A stretch of 64,000 nucleotides of DNA from Delphinus delphis. Taxonomy: Eukaryota; Chordata; Mammalia; Artiodactyla; Delphinidae. Below are positions 1 through 15,332 of this stretch, piece after piece. Position 1 is the first letter of the stretch, and every line of letters begins with the position of its first letter. The notes below the pieces were generated by a model, which made no database searches, was not told where the DNA came from, and worked only from the letters and a program-made list of their open reading frames with translations. The position numbers were made by a program, and so were the translations under genes. The stretch is from contig NC_082689.1 in NCBI RefSeq assembly GCF_949987515.2, positions 7,431,501 to 7,495,500 of the forward strand, read 5' to 3'.

Positions 1-1300
1 TGCTTACTATAATGTCTATTCAAGACACATGGCAGGTACACCTTCAGTACTGCTTTCTGAAAGGCAGTGTTACACTATATTTACTGTCTTCCCTCTTCCG
101 CCCCCAATCAGTAAACTAGCAATTGATAATTAAGTACAGTTCCTACCAGAACATGCAGGGAAGGTGCATCACACCACAAGTCTCTCCTTTATGCTTTTAC
201 CTTCTCTAGTTCTGAAGGTCAAAGTTTGCAGTGCTGTGTCTGAACTTGTATTGAAATGTTTGGCATTAATAAAAACAAAGAAGGAATTAATATATTTTTT
301 AATTGTGGGGGGAGGAGAAGGAATCTACAAAGGCGGATTTCACTTTCTAAGCAGCATTATATTGGTCTAGATTAATAATTTTCCCAGCAGGCCTTCCATG
401 ATTTTACTATGAACAATCGCAGCCTTTGTATCTCAGATCCCCTTACATGTGACATTTGATCAAAGTTTTAAAATCAGCAGCTAATGGAGGTGGAGAAAAG
501 TCCTGCTCAGTAAGGCATTATACAAAGCTATCCCACAGCTCACTTTGAGGTTGCTACACGCTGGATCACAGACGTTTTCCAGCTAGACATTATTTAGATG
601 TTTAAGTTTCTGTACCCTGAACACTATATTTATTGCATGTCATCATACTTCTCCTCAGGGAAACATCCCCTAAACATTACTAAAGCATGATTTAAGAAAA
701 TTCTTCAGTTCTTTCACACAGGTGTGTTTTTTAGAGATAGGTGTAAGGAACCAAACAATTAAATGTTTTCTTATTCAAGGTTTCTGTACATAGCCTTAAA
801 AAAATAAAATAAAAAAGTCTGCCTCCTTGCCCCCCAAAAAAAGATTTCAGGTAACTAAATTACCTCTATTACTAGTTCTAGAATTAGTGGTAGTCATTCT
901 GATGAGATGGGATATGAAAAGAAAACTAGTGAAATCAATTCATTAATTTCTACCTAAAAGTCCTTATCCAAGGAAATATTCCCAAAAGAAATGGAGGAAA
1001 AAAAGATTAGTAAAGGAAATATCTCACACTTAAACATGCTATATAAGGAAAGACGGCTGAAAGGAAATCTTGCAGGGAATTTTATCCCTTTGAACTTGTA
1101 AATAAACTCTTAAGTAAGATTATGCAAACTTACTAAAAGACCGGTCCTGATTAGAGAGAAAAAATGCACCCCTTCTCCAAGTCAGTTCTGGAGGCTTTCT
1201 CCAGAGTTGTTAAGGTCTGTGATGGGTGAAGAAAGACCTCCTAACAAACCAGCATTCTTTTCCACAGGATCAGAGCTAACTGGCCCCCCGCAGACTAAGT
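1..1300. other. GIGYF2 intron upstream of KCNJ13, nothing recognised
   Basis: AT-rich single-copy-looking sequence. I see no exon, SINE or clear LINE. The open frame at 164-370 has no support as a gene. Confidence 0.5.
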
Positions 1301-1373
1301 GACCAATCACATCAGCTTCAGCTGAAAGCAGCCCCCACGACATTATAAACAGAGCAATGTGAACCGTAAACCC
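1301..1373 (+). promoter_or_regulatory. KCNJ13: Candidate KCNJ13 promoter
   Basis: A CCAAT box (GACCAATCAC, 1301-1310) lies about 40 bp before a TATA-like box (TATAAA, 1344-1349). A start site about 30 bp downstream would fall near 1374. A leader without ATG and a strong donor follow. The position, about 5 kb before the start-codon exon, gives a gene span similar to the roughly 11 kb I recall for human KCNJ13. KCNJ13 is expressed in epithelia such as retinal pigment epithelium and choroid plexus, which suits a TATA-type tissue promoter. This is inference from motifs; transcript ends would be decisive. Confidence 0.45.
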
Positions 1374-1493
1374 AGTCCAAGAAGAGAACCTACAAGCTGG
1401 ACTTGTAGATTAAAATTACCTCACCAAAAAGACAGTCTCTGAAAGCTTCCTCCAGACCTACCCGTGTATAAAGCTGGCCCAGCAAAAGAACTG
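1374..1493 (+). other. KCNJ13: Candidate KCNJ13 non-coding exon 1
   Basis: About 120 nt downstream of a TATA/CCAAT pair ends AAAGAACTG and is followed by the near-consensus donor GTGAGTA at 1494. It has no ATG, as expected for a 5'UTR exon. It would splice to the acceptor TTGATTTCAG at 6390-6399, just 16 nt before the KCNJ13 start codon. The 5' end is estimated from the TATA box. A different first exon elsewhere upstream cannot be excluded. Confidence 0.45.
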
Positions 1494-2734
1494 GTGAGTA
1501 CATGAGAAAATATTCAATCTTATTTCTTTCCTTAAGGAGAACAGAGAAAAAAACTGACTGACAAATAGGGATGGAGCTTGATATTGCCAATAGAGTTTTA
1601 AAACAAAGACATTACATACAGGATCATACATTAAGGTTCTTTATTCTTTTTCCTTAAATTTTAGAAATAGAATAATAGTCCTCTTGAAAGCATTATTGGA
1701 AATTTTCTTCTTAATTGTTTTACTAAATGTATACTAATTCTCCATTATAATATAGAAATGGGAAGAGAAAGACCCTGGAAAAAATTCAGTGGCTTTTTAA
1801 AAAATGTATCTTTTTCATTTGGAAGGGATTAAAGAAATCCAAAATGAGCAAAGAAAAACAAATGACCCCCCCCCAAAAAAAAATCATTTTGTTTTTACTT
1901 TTTTAAGCCATAGGAAAAATGATGAGTGTCCTAATTTCTTAAGCATGAAATTATTGCTGAAATTAGGTGCTTCTACAAATAAGAAATTAAAATATAAAAG
2001 AATCTCTGAGCTTATATAATAGAATTAGAACTCACACTATTTGCCCTAATTATGGAGGGCAGGAGAGATGATTATGACTCTCTCCAGTCTTAAACTGTTT
2101 ACACCAGAAGTGAACAAATACACAGTAATACTGCAATCATTTAACATTTGTAGTTATTATGACTTATATCTTAACTGTTTAATATGAACTATACTACTAC
2201 ATTACAACATGACAATAAAAGACATAATTTTGAGTGCTACAACCTAATGAGTAAAATGAATCCATTATTTTGATGACCAATGAAGCATCCAAACTATCAT
2301 TTTTATAAAGTACTATTTTTTCCATCAAACAGTTTATAAATGGGCAAATATTTTATAGCCCACACAGAGAGACACAAGCAAACCATCCCAATTCTACTTT
2401 CTACTGGGATCAATTTACAAGAATCATATAAATACAGACTAGGAAAAACACATTCAAAAAGCACTTGTGTACCTGTAGAGATATGAAAATAACCTGGAAA
2501 TATAATAGTATAAACATGTCTGTCCATCAGACACTTTTAAATTTGATGGAAAGAAAATCTACATACATTGGGCAACAATAATGTTTTAAATGCCATACAA
2601 GCATATATAAAATTATATAGAAAAAAATCACACAGGAAACCTCTATCAGTGGAGGGAAATGGTAGTAAGTTTACAAACATGTAGGATTTTAAAGGATCAT
2701 GTTATTTAATTCCCTCTTTTCTTTCTTTCTCTTT

Positions 2735-2870
2735 TTAATATAAGGAAGCCTGGCCAAGGGGATTGGGTAGCTCGCCCAAACTGGCACAGCTATGTAACCA
2801 ACAGAGCCAGAACCCAGTCAGCTAGATTTCCCACCCTGTCTTCGTTATGCTAAACCACACTGACTACATG
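2735..2870 (-). repeat. MIR or L2-like fragment, antisense
   Basis: Contains the antisense MIR-type core: AAACTGGCACAGCTATGTAA, then CCAGAACCCAGTCAGCTAGA. It is diverged; the family assignment is from pattern memory. Confidence 0.45.
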
Positions 2871-3840
2871 AGTGCAAAGAATGGAGTTATTCAGGGTAAT
2901 CTGTTAAGTGGGGACTGAAATCTTACCTCTCTCAAATACTCCACTTTCCAGCACCATCTAAACCAGATTTAGGAAAGTTTTATATATAAAAAGGATAATG
3001 CTTCACTGTTTTGATATTAGCCTTCTGACTGCCCTGTTCACAGGTTTTTTTATGTATTTACTTAGTCGCAAGAGAAAAAAAAAACTGTAAAAGCCTAGAG
3101 CAAGAGTGCTACAAAAGCTATAGGTAAGAAGTTACAATCCTGAAAAGGCCCAAATGAAAATAACTGATTTTGTTAGCTATAGTATGTATACAAAGGCTGT
3201 CTCCTCAGGTAATGAATTTTAGAACTTAATGAAGCAAGCTGAAAATCAAGAAGAATCATGGACCTTTCCGCCCACGAATTACTATGATACAATTAGCAAT
3301 CAGTGGTTCCATAAGTGGAACAGCACTAGTGTACAGCTTCATCATGGGCATTTTCACATAGGCAGGAAGCAAGAAACAATACAGGTCAAAGCCATGGACA
3401 ATGCAAAACCACACAGTGGTTCACAAACTTACTGGAGGCAGCCAACTACCCTTTATTGCTATACCCTTCTTCAAGTGTCAAAATGTCTTTTCTTTTACAA
3501 AATTATGATGAATATATTTTTAAAATTATTTTCTCACCTGGCAAAATACAAATTTGGCAATGCTTTATAAGAACCCTCCTCTCCACATTTTGTTTTAACT
3601 CTGCTGGTCTATAGGATCTAAGACTAGACTATGTACAATAATTCTGATTGTACTAATCTTCAAACCTTACAAGATGTCTTCCTTAACTGAAAATATCCTT
3701 CTTGCGTACAAATCTAGGTCTTAGCCTAAGCATTTCTGAAGAACAAATATTCTGTAGGAGCTCTTGGACAAAACTAGTCAAATGTAACGTGTTATTCACA
3801 AAAGCTAACTAGGGTCAAAATGTCTATTTTTGAGGCAATA

Positions 3841-4130
3841 TAGCACTGACTCTGGACTACGGACTAAGCAGGAACTGACCACCACTTACTACCTTTGTGA
3901 TCTTAGGAAACTCACTGTGGCTCAGTCTCATTATCTATAAAATGGGCATTAATAATGGTACTTATTACTAGGAAAGTTAAGAAACATTATTAATACCAGT
4001 AAGGCAACTAATAGCCCAAGAGGTTACTCTGTGCCAGGCATTGCTATTGGCTTCACATGAGTCAATACATGTGAAGTGCTTGGTATGATTCCTGGCACAT
4101 AATAAATAATATATATTAGCCAATATTATT
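3841..4130 (+). repeat. MIR SINE, old
   Basis: Shows the MIR order in sense: ACTTACTACCTTTGTGATCT, CTCAGTCTCATTATCTATAA and ATGGGCATTAATAATGGTAC, ending with CCTGGCACATAATAAATAA. Confidence 0.75.
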
Positions 4131-4389
4131 AATCATTACTGACATAAAAATCATGCATAAAATTAACAATGATTTAAAATGGATATTTGAGACACTTCTG
4201 GGGACAGGAGAGTTCTAAGGTGCTAAAAATCAGGCTGTCAAAGACTATTTTGTGAATGCAGTACCAATCATCTTGGGACAGACTTTTATCTCACCAAACT
4301 CTAAATAGATAGCTTCTTGTAGTTAAAAAAAAATAAAAATAAAAAAATAGCCAACTGTTAAGTTAGTCGGACTTGAAAAATAATCCATA

Positions 4390-4570
4390 CGCCTTGTGAA
4401 AACTTCTTTTATCTGCCTGATCCTCAGTGATCTCATTTGAAAAATGGGATAAGAATGTTTATCTTAAAAAAAAAAAAGAATGTCTATCTTGCTGAGATAC
4501 CAAAGAATTAGAGACAATGCAGTAATGAAAGCACCTAGCACAATGCCTATGAATATTTTGTTATTATTAT
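4390..4570 (+). repeat. MIR SINE fragment
   Basis: GATCTCATTTGAAAAATGGG and GCACCTAGCACAATGCCTAT match the sense MIR core and tail. An A-rich run interrupts the middle. Confidence 0.6.
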
Positions 4571-5386
4571 AATTTCCAAAAGGGCAGAGATCAGGTCTTC
4601 TAAAACATCAAAAAGTCTAGCAAAATGAATCACTAAATAGCTGTGCCAAGAAAAAAAAACTAAATAAAATGATAATGACAACTTGTTAGGATAATAAATT
4701 ATAAAACATTAATGCCCTAAGATTTTTTAAAAATTTATAACATGAAACAGAAATGACCATCTAATCTAAATAAAGTTAACAATCAACCCAGTGTTCCATC
4801 AGCAACTCATATGTGAAGAAAATATACGAGAATGCCTCTAATATCACCAATAAATGTTAAATCAGCCTTAGGACAAAAGGGAAAGCATATACCCAGCTGG
4901 CCAATGCCCAATTCCAACAACACAGGAAGCCAGTCTCCAAAGCCCCAAAGTCCCTAGACACAGGAGGGTCCATCCAGCAAACTCAAGCAAAGCATCATTG
5001 TCATTCAAAAGGTAGGAAGGTGATATGCAACACTTCCAAGGGCATCTACTTCTGAAGGAGGAAGCATCGAAAAGAGTCATGTATAAACACCTAGTACTGG
5101 ATTGTGGCAAAGAAGAAAGGCAGATTCAAGGGAAGCAAAGTTGCATTTCCCATTCTGTTTCTGCTTGCCTCTGCGTAAGTCTTTGACACCTTTGTCATAT
5201 TCAAGGATGGTCACATGGAAAGTGCACATTAGATTTCGACTCACCACAGAGAAAAGAAGAAACACAGATGAAAACCGTTTATAGCTAAAAACTAACTTTA
5301 CTAATGTTTCTAAAATTGACCTTTAATGTCTTAATGATTATTTTAGTTCATTAAACTCGAAGCTTTTTCTTCTGGTTCATTTACTT

Positions 5387-5604
5387 CTCTTTTTTCTTTT
5401 TTAAGGCATTGCCTTTTTTTAAAAAAATTATTTATTTACTTATTTGGCTACATCAGGTCTTAGTTGTGGCATGCAGGATCTTTAGTTGCGACACGTGGAA
5501 TCTTTAGTTGCAGCAAGTGAACTCTTTCAGTTGTGGCATGTGGGGTCTGGCCCCCTGCATTGGCAGCCACTGGAATCTTAGCCACTGGACCACCAGGGAA
5601 GTAC
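5387..5604 (-). mobile_element. tRNA-Glu-derived CHR-type SINE, older short copy
   Basis: The head on the minus strand (complement of GGACCACCAGGGAAGTA) is at the right and the A-rich tail is at the left. Flanking TSD CTGGTTCATTTACTT at 5372-5386 and 5605-5619 is perfect. The internal tandem GTTGTGGCATG-like units are diverged. It lies in putative KCNJ13 intron 1. Confidence 0.9.
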
Positions 5605-6382
5605 CTGGTTCATTTACTTTCAAAATTAATATTACCTTGGAATCTTTACCTGGAATTTCTTAATTTTGCCAAGAAAATAATTTTCTGTCTACCCCACAAT
5701 CTAATCAGCATCTAGAATATTCAGAAGGGCGGCAATCCATGAGCCACAGAAGGAAAGACTCCATGAAAATGACCACAAAGTAACAAAAACAAATAAAACC
5801 TAATCATAGAACTTTCAACAGGCTAATTATAAAGCATACAATGGAACTATGGATCTCTAAAAGCTTACTCTTATCCTAGCAATAAGTATGGCTTCAAAAC
5901 ATTTTCAGACAGTTCAACACTACACTTCTAAATGATTTCTATTTATTTAAACAGAGGAACACATATTTAATGTTCCTTTTCATTATGAATTATTCATAGT
6001 TATAAATTATTAATTAATTATGGAAAGTTGTTACACATAATGTTTAGTCAAATCAATACATACTTGAAGCCTCGACTTGTGCAAGAAAGATACAGGAGTA
6101 TCAAAAAGAGACATGAATCGTAATCCCAACCCTTGGGGATTCGTTAATATGCCAAACAATATTTTAACAGTCATTAAAGGAACCAATAATAGATATCCTA
6201 AGGCAATCCATGATTAGCTATCAAATGAATGACTTAGTCAGTAAATGCTCCCTTATGTAAAGAGAAAGAGCTATCAGACTGGGAAAGCCTGCCCAGCAGT
6301 CAGGGAAGCATTCCAAAAAAATTACAAAACAAAGTCTCAGAATTTATTAATATTACCTGAAAAACAGTTAAGGGTTTACTAA

Positions 6383-7272
<890 letters not shown>

Positions 7273-7289
7273 CACAGGTAATTGTTTTT

Positions 7290-9623
<2,334 letters not shown>

Positions 9624-11640
9624 GAAATATCCATAGCGCCCTATTTTTTAATGTATTAAATATACTCAGCCAGTTATGCACCTATTTTTCCTTCATCATA
9701 TCTCATGTTTTCTTTTTTCCAATGCTGATTACATCTTTCTGATTACATCATGGTGATCAAGCCTCCGCCCATAAAAAAAAATGGCTAGCAATACACATTG
9801 TGGAAATATAACATTATACAAAGTTTGTATCTGTGGTTATCTGCTGAAATCAATGCATCTGAATGTAACAGATATTTACAATAACAGAAATGCTGTTGGT
9901 GAGTTTGTATGGATGTGGTATGATACCAGTAACGAAGGTAAAATTGACAGTGAAGTTTAACACAGCTGAACTCTAAGAAAATCAGCTATAAATTTCTCAT
10001 TTTCATCTGCAAGTTGAAGCAGCAGCCTAGTTTCAAACCTAGCTCCCTGGGTAGAATGATGATTTCACAATATTTAGTGAACACTCTTTTAAAACTGTTA
10101 TTTCTTCAAGGCAACAAAGATCAGTCCTTTGGTTCTTTATAAAACAAAACTAGGGTAAATATTACCCCCTTAATTTTTAACAGCTAAGAACAAAAACTCA
10201 CAAGAAAACAGCGAAGAACAGATTTATACATAACTCTAAAAGCATTTGAGCATGACACCCAAACACATGCACATATTCATACATTTGTGGCAGAAAGTGA
10301 TCAGAGCAAGTTAAGATAAGCTCTAGGCTGAAGGAAACTGCAGGGTGGTATTTGAGCAAGGAGACCCAAAATTATATCTACTTTAAAGCTACTAGGCATA
10401 CTAATCAAATAGTGATTTAAAAATTATAACCAACCATTCATCTGAATAACTTCCGACCTAAGTAAAAACATTCCCTTTCTACTTAGGGTCCATTCAATGG
10501 TATAAGAACCTCGTAGATGCAAATATATTTACGTTTTTGTAGGTATAAAGGTTTAGATATAATTCAACTAGGGGAAAAAATCTCCAACAGAAAAAGCAAA
10601 AAATAATTAGGCAATGAAGTATTTTCAAACCCAAATTCCTGTTTCAAACTTCAGATAGTTTTTTCTATAAACACAAAATGAGTGTTTATTCACCAGCAGG
10701 AGGTTGGACGAGATGAACTCTATTATTTCTTTCCAAATCTAATACTCCATGAAAATTATGCTTTCTCTGCTTTTTTAATTTTGCATATACTAGGATGAAC
10801 ACTTTCCCTTACCTCCAGTTTAACTTAAGACTATCCTCTGTAAATTTGCCATTTCAATAAAAAAATCGAACTGTCCTCAAACAGGAACCAAAAAAGTCAC
10901 CCTATCAGATTTCAAATAGATTTGTTGCTGTTATTCTTTTCTGAAATTTCCCTTATCCAGGTTTATGTGAAAAAAGTGAAAGATTAACCCTCCCTACTGG
11001 TGATGACCCACACAGGAATCATCTCTTAAAATAAATACTAGCTAGTAAAGGGAAGCAGTTGTGAAAAGCAGGGAACAGCAGCAAGTCACATTTTTCTACT
11101 CCTAGACCAAAAGGAAGAGAAAATAAAGAACTTTGGAGTGGTCTAAGACTAATTATAGCAAAGTGTATCAAGGACACAGAAACTTAATCACTGCGAACTT
11201 TTGCTGTTTGAAAACCTTAGGCATTCTTAAGTACTAGCTAGACCAACAGGTTTTCCTCCAACACAAGATTGTTGTAACACATATAATCAGCAAGAATTCT
11301 TATTTCTATAATAAAGTTAACAAGATTCTCCTAACCTGATGAAAACAAGTACTGAAGATTTACATGGTATATTTTTTCCTAAGAGCTCTACATCACTTAC
11401 ACAGATCAATTCCAACAGTTCAGAGAGGCTGCCTAAAGTCACGCAATTTGGAAGTGAGCAAGACCTGTCTAGGATCTGAGTCTCAATATAGATGCAGTAT
11501 ATTCTCCATTCAAGTCATAGAAGTCTCTTACTGTACTATTTATACATAAACTCTGCACCTGAAAATTAGATATAACTTTCCCTACACACACACCCCCAAA
11601 AAGAACTCCGTTGGTATACTAGTGCTATTTAATAAATAGA
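9624..11640 (+). other. KCNJ13: KCNJ13 3' untranslated region, extent unknown
   Basis: No open frame of note and no SINE follow the stop codon. AATAAA signals on the plus strand occur at 10856, 11030, 11122, 11310 and 11631, with an ATTAAA near 9652. Any could end the message. The listed end is simply the last of this group and not a mapped site. A MIR-like antisense stretch at about 11380-11550 would be inside the longest version. Confidence 0.4.
11380..11550 (-). repeat. MIR fragment, antisense
   Basis: TTCAGAGAGGCTGCCTAAAG, CACGCAATTTGGAAGTGAGC and ATCTGAGTCTC resemble the antisense MIR core. Diverged. Confidence 0.5.
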
Positions 11641-13204
11641 CAACTAAGAAATGCAATCAAATACTTTTGTCTAGGAGGCTGAAAGCTTCTGAAAGAACTG
11701 TTCATGATTCTTTTACTTTAAAGAATCACATCTTCTATGTTAAGGATTAAGTTTTCTGCAAAGGCCCCATTATCCTTTCAGGTGAATAGAGTACAGACTG
11801 AAAGAGGGGGAAATTTACTGGAAAGTGGGAAGAGCAGCTCTAACTCCTGGCTTTACAGCTCACTTACCTGGGCCACCTGAGAAATCAGTGACGATATCTC
11901 GGACACATGATCAAGGAGACCACGTTGGAACTAAGTTAAAAAATGCTTGTGGAACCCAATCCAGATAGCATGACAGTCCCAACAAACTGAAGACAAGGAG
12001 ATACTAAAAATCATAAGGCCTACTTTTATATATGTACAAGCCCATATTACCAACTGCCAGCAGCAGCCTAATAACCCAAAATTGCTATGTCTGCTTCAAA
12101 GCATTTCACACCAAAATGCACTGAGCTGAACCTTTCGGTTTCACCTGGATTTTTTTTAATGATCCTTTAATTCCATCCTCACAGAACCATACCGTAAGAT
12201 GATCACCAGAACTGATCTCCCCCTATGCAGCAATCAATTTCTATTGAATAGGAATTATAATTTGAATATTACAGGCCTTTTTCCACCTCCACATTCTCCC
12301 ACGGGTATTCACAAGGGTCATGCACAATTCTAACCCAGATGCCTCTAATTCCACCCATTTCTCTACACATAAGAAGCAAATATATGATAAGAACCATCTC
12401 TAACTTTAAAAAGAACAAATCATTCTGGAACCTTCAGTACTCAGATTATCTTAATTTGATGTCATAGGACATCTCACAATTGATCAATATGTCAGTGTGT
12501 CCCAACAAACTAGTTAAGTACTGCTGTTCTTGGAGAAAGTAAGATACAGTATGAGCAATTTTTTTTAATCTACAGTATTTTCAACAAAAGTGGATTACTT
12601 ATAAAAAGAGAAGCTCAGAATCATTAACACAGTTTATTTAATAACCTGAAGTGAGCATCTTATTTAAAAAAGCATTCAATAAAAGCCACTACAAAATATT
12701 TTTATAGATCTATGTGGACACTGCCCTGAAAAAAAGAAAGAATATACATCAAAAAGACCAGATGAATAAACGACATTCACAGTAAGAACATTCACAGTTT
12801 TAGCCTTCGCTCTCTAATACAAAAGCGATCATTCTAGTATTTTCTCTATTTCTTCTCACCTGTGACATACTACCTGCACTGGAAAAGGAGTTAATAGCCT
12901 GCTTCCTAACTTGAAATTTCAATTCGTAAGATAGCCTTAATAAAAAATATATGTCTTGCAGAGAACACACAGACCTAAAAAGTTAAATCAAGTAAATCCT
13001 AATGGTTATATTTATCATCCCTGGTTTCATGCAATAAAGCCCTCAAATAACCATGGAACTCCAAATGCAAGCAATGCTACAACCCCATCTACTGGAGAGA
13101 CGCAAGTAATTTTTAATAAATGTATCCTTATGTGTGAGCCTTGTTAAGAACCAGTATCATGGAAATCCAGATAAAAATACTTCGAAACAGTAAGAAAGTC
13201 TTAC
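11641..13204. other. Intergenic/intron space between KCNJ13 and the GIGYF2 exon at 13.2 kb
   Basis: AT-rich sequence with no recognised exon. The open frame at 12956-13147 has no recognisable product. The GIGYF2 exon for residues after 178 was searched for here and not found. Confidence 0.5.
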
Positions 13205-13245
13205 CTACATCTTTTCGCCCTGGTTTTTCAAAACGTCTATCACCC
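13205..13245 (-). CDS. GIGYF2: GIGYF2 small coding exon (Arg164 to about 178)
   Basis: A 41-nt exon encodes GDRRFEKPGRKDV between acceptor TTTTCTAG and donor GTAAGACTT. Its first base completes Arg164 and its last base starts Gly178. It is too short to appear as an open frame and is recognised from the protein and matching phase. It is the last GIGYF2 exon in the window. The following intron extends past base 1 and contains all of KCNJ13. Confidence 0.93.
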
Positions 13246-13289
13246 CTAGAAAAGGTAAAAATAAGTTTCAAACAAATCTTGAGAGTAAT

Positions 13290-13770
13290 ACATAGATTTC
13301 CCATCTATGACACCCATTTTCCTATCTTTCTTAATAGCATTTTTCTTTTTCAAATTATAAAACAAATACACTGTTACTGCCTAACCTTTGGAAAATACAG
13401 AAAAGCACAAAGATGAAAACAAAAATATCCACCATCTCACCTACCAAAAGCTAGCTTCTATAGACCCAGAAATGTTATTTTTTAATTAGATACATGTTTT
13501 ATTTTAGGTATCTGCTGTACAGAGCTTTATATACTGCTTTTAGAATGTGTTTTTACATATCACTAGATATTTTCAAAATTATCCTAACTTTAATGGTTAT
13601 ATACTATTCTACTGTGTGGATACACTATTATATAAGAAACCACACTGATATTAAGCTGTTTGGTTTATTTCGCATTATTTTATATTATAAATATTATCAC
13701 AGTGGACATCTTTGTACATGTATCTCTGTGCAACTGCCTTTGCTCATCTTGAAAGACTTCATATAAAGTC
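13290..13770. repeat. Ancient LINE-like AT-rich repeat in a GIGYF2 intron
   Basis: Phrases such as ATACACTATTATATAAG and GGACATCTTTGTACATGTAT resemble old mammalian L1/L2-type fragments. Family not determined; small open frames here are chance. Confidence 0.35.
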
Positions 13771-14099
13771 ACAAACAGTATAGAGAAGATGCTTTGATTA
13801 ACAGCAACGAACAGTAAAATGAAGATGCTTCCCACTGAGCACTAATCAAATAGCAAATCTAATTAACTATTAAATATCCATGCTGGCACAAAAATATGAA
13901 CGTATTTATCTAGAATGCTTCTTCCTTTAAATAAGGATCATTTAAACATTTCTAACATAATTGATATTCAATTAACAGCATTTTTTGAAAAGGGAAACCT
14001 TGTAACTCTACAAAGAGCCTTCTCCTCTGTAGAAAGCAGAAAAGAAATGTTTTTTACACCAAGAAACCTTTATACCAAGATGTGGATCCTTTTAGTTAC

Positions 14100-14211
14100 C
14101 TTTCCTCCCAGCTCTGAGACCTATGCATTTCCCTGCCACCTCCTCGACCAAACACACCCTCTACTTCATCAAAGCTTCTTTGGTAGAAACCACATTCACC
14201 TCTGCCTCTGC
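14100..14211 (-). CDS. GIGYF2: GIGYF2 coding exon (residues 127-163)
   Basis: The acceptor is TATTTTCAG and the donor is GTAACT after GGAAAG. The first two bases complete Gly127. The rest encodes RGRGECGFYQRSFDEVEGVF followed by GRGGGREMHRSQSWEE and two bases of Arg164. The Arg/Gly repeats continue from the preceding exon, followed by the conserved SQSWEE segment. A plus-strand open frame of 140 codons overlaps the exon but is only its antisense shadow. Intron 14212-18426 upstream contains a perfect hairpin and a CHR SINE. Confidence 0.95.
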
Positions 14212-14869
14212 CTGAAAATAAGAAAACAGAAAAAAATAATAGTCAGATGTCAACATCTGGCACAAGTTCAACATCAAACATTAATCTCTGAAGTTCTGTC
14301 TATATACCAAGTAGGATGTCTACATTTAAATATTTAGCAAGGCCCACTGAATCTTTACCAGTGAGACCAATGACAGCACTGAAGTAGCTAGACCACAGGA
14401 GGATAAAAAAACAAGTTAGAAAACTGTGTAAGCGTCCCAGTTCCAGTCCTGAACAAGAAATAGTATCAACATTAAGCTCCTTAATAAAAAATTCAATTGT
14501 GAAATCCTAAGATCAGTAAACCAATACTACAAATCAAACCTTTTATTGTATTATTTTCAACAAAAATGGAAGATGTGGAGAGTTTGAGAAGAGAGCAGAT
14601 AAAGTACAAAAGGCAAGCACAAATGTCAAATTAATTTCTTTAACTCCGGAAAAAGGATAATTTAATTGGGTCAACTCTAAACTAACAATTTTGTAAACTA
14701 ACTCCTTAAAGGATATTCCACAGCGACCAAAGGCACTCTTTCCCATTTGCTCAAATCTTGAAGAAAAATATCAGGCAGCACTAAATATTCGAACTGCAGA
14801 GCCAGTAAGAATGTGTGGATGTAGGAATTTAGAGGCTCCAGTGGCTCAAGTGTACACTGGCCTTTACTG

Positions 14870-15190
14870 AAAGCAATTTGATTAATCTATCAAAATTTGA
14901 CTCAACAATTCTAACTAGAATTTATCCTAATAGAAATACTCGCACAAATATGCAAATACATATATACGAAGATGTTCACTGCAATTTTTAAAAAAACAGA
15001 ACTTAATCAGTAAAGGATTGGCTAAATAAATTGATAAAACTATTCAGCAGAACACCAGGAAGCCACAGAAGATAAAGTACTGACATTAAAAGAAATCTAC
15101 ATTATTCTGCTGAATGACAGAAGTATGCCCCAAAACAATACATATAAAAAAGATTCCATGCATATAAATGATATGGCTGCATAGTTAGGG
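14870..15190 (+). repeat. Old L1 3' fragment
   Basis: ACTCAACAATTCTAACTAGA, CAGTAAAGGATTGGCTAAAT and AATGACAGAAGTATG follow the order of sense L1M 3' sequences. Diverged. Confidence 0.55.
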
Positions 15191-15285
15191 TCAGGAACGA
15201 TATAAATCCAAATGTTGCATCTGGGGCCAGAAGGCAGTATGCACTTTCAGCTTTATACTTTCTGTATAGTGTGAGGATTTCCCAA

Positions 15286-15332
15286 CTAACCTGTGTGTTG
15301 GATACACCATTTGCATCCAACACACAGGTTAG
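15286..15332. repeat. Perfect 18-bp inverted repeat with 11-nt loop
   Basis: Left arm CTAACCTGTGTGTTGGAT (15286-15303), loop ACACCATTTGC (15304-15314), right arm ATCCAACACACAGGTTAG (15315-15332). CCAA at 15282-15285 can pair further with TTGG at 15337-15340 across a four-A bulge. It lies in the GIGYF2 intron between the exons at 14.1 and 18.4 kb. No gene or terminator role is evident. Confidence 0.95.

Larger units (their letters stand above)
1494..5386. other. Putative KCNJ13 intron 1, mostly unremarkable
   Basis: AT-rich intron sequence with MIR fragments (listed separately) and simple A-rich runs. Small open frames at 3229-3570, 4868-5110 and 5077-5284 show no recognisable protein and overlap each other in several frames. 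Confidence 0.5.

Noticed and set aside
1284..1312. Short similarity of CCCCCCGCAGACTAAGTGAC to sequence at about 39470
   Set aside because: Only about 20 bases match, with no wider alignment; probably chance.
13915..14337. 140-codon plus-strand open frame
   Set aside because: Antisense shadow of the GIGYF2 exon at 14100-14211.
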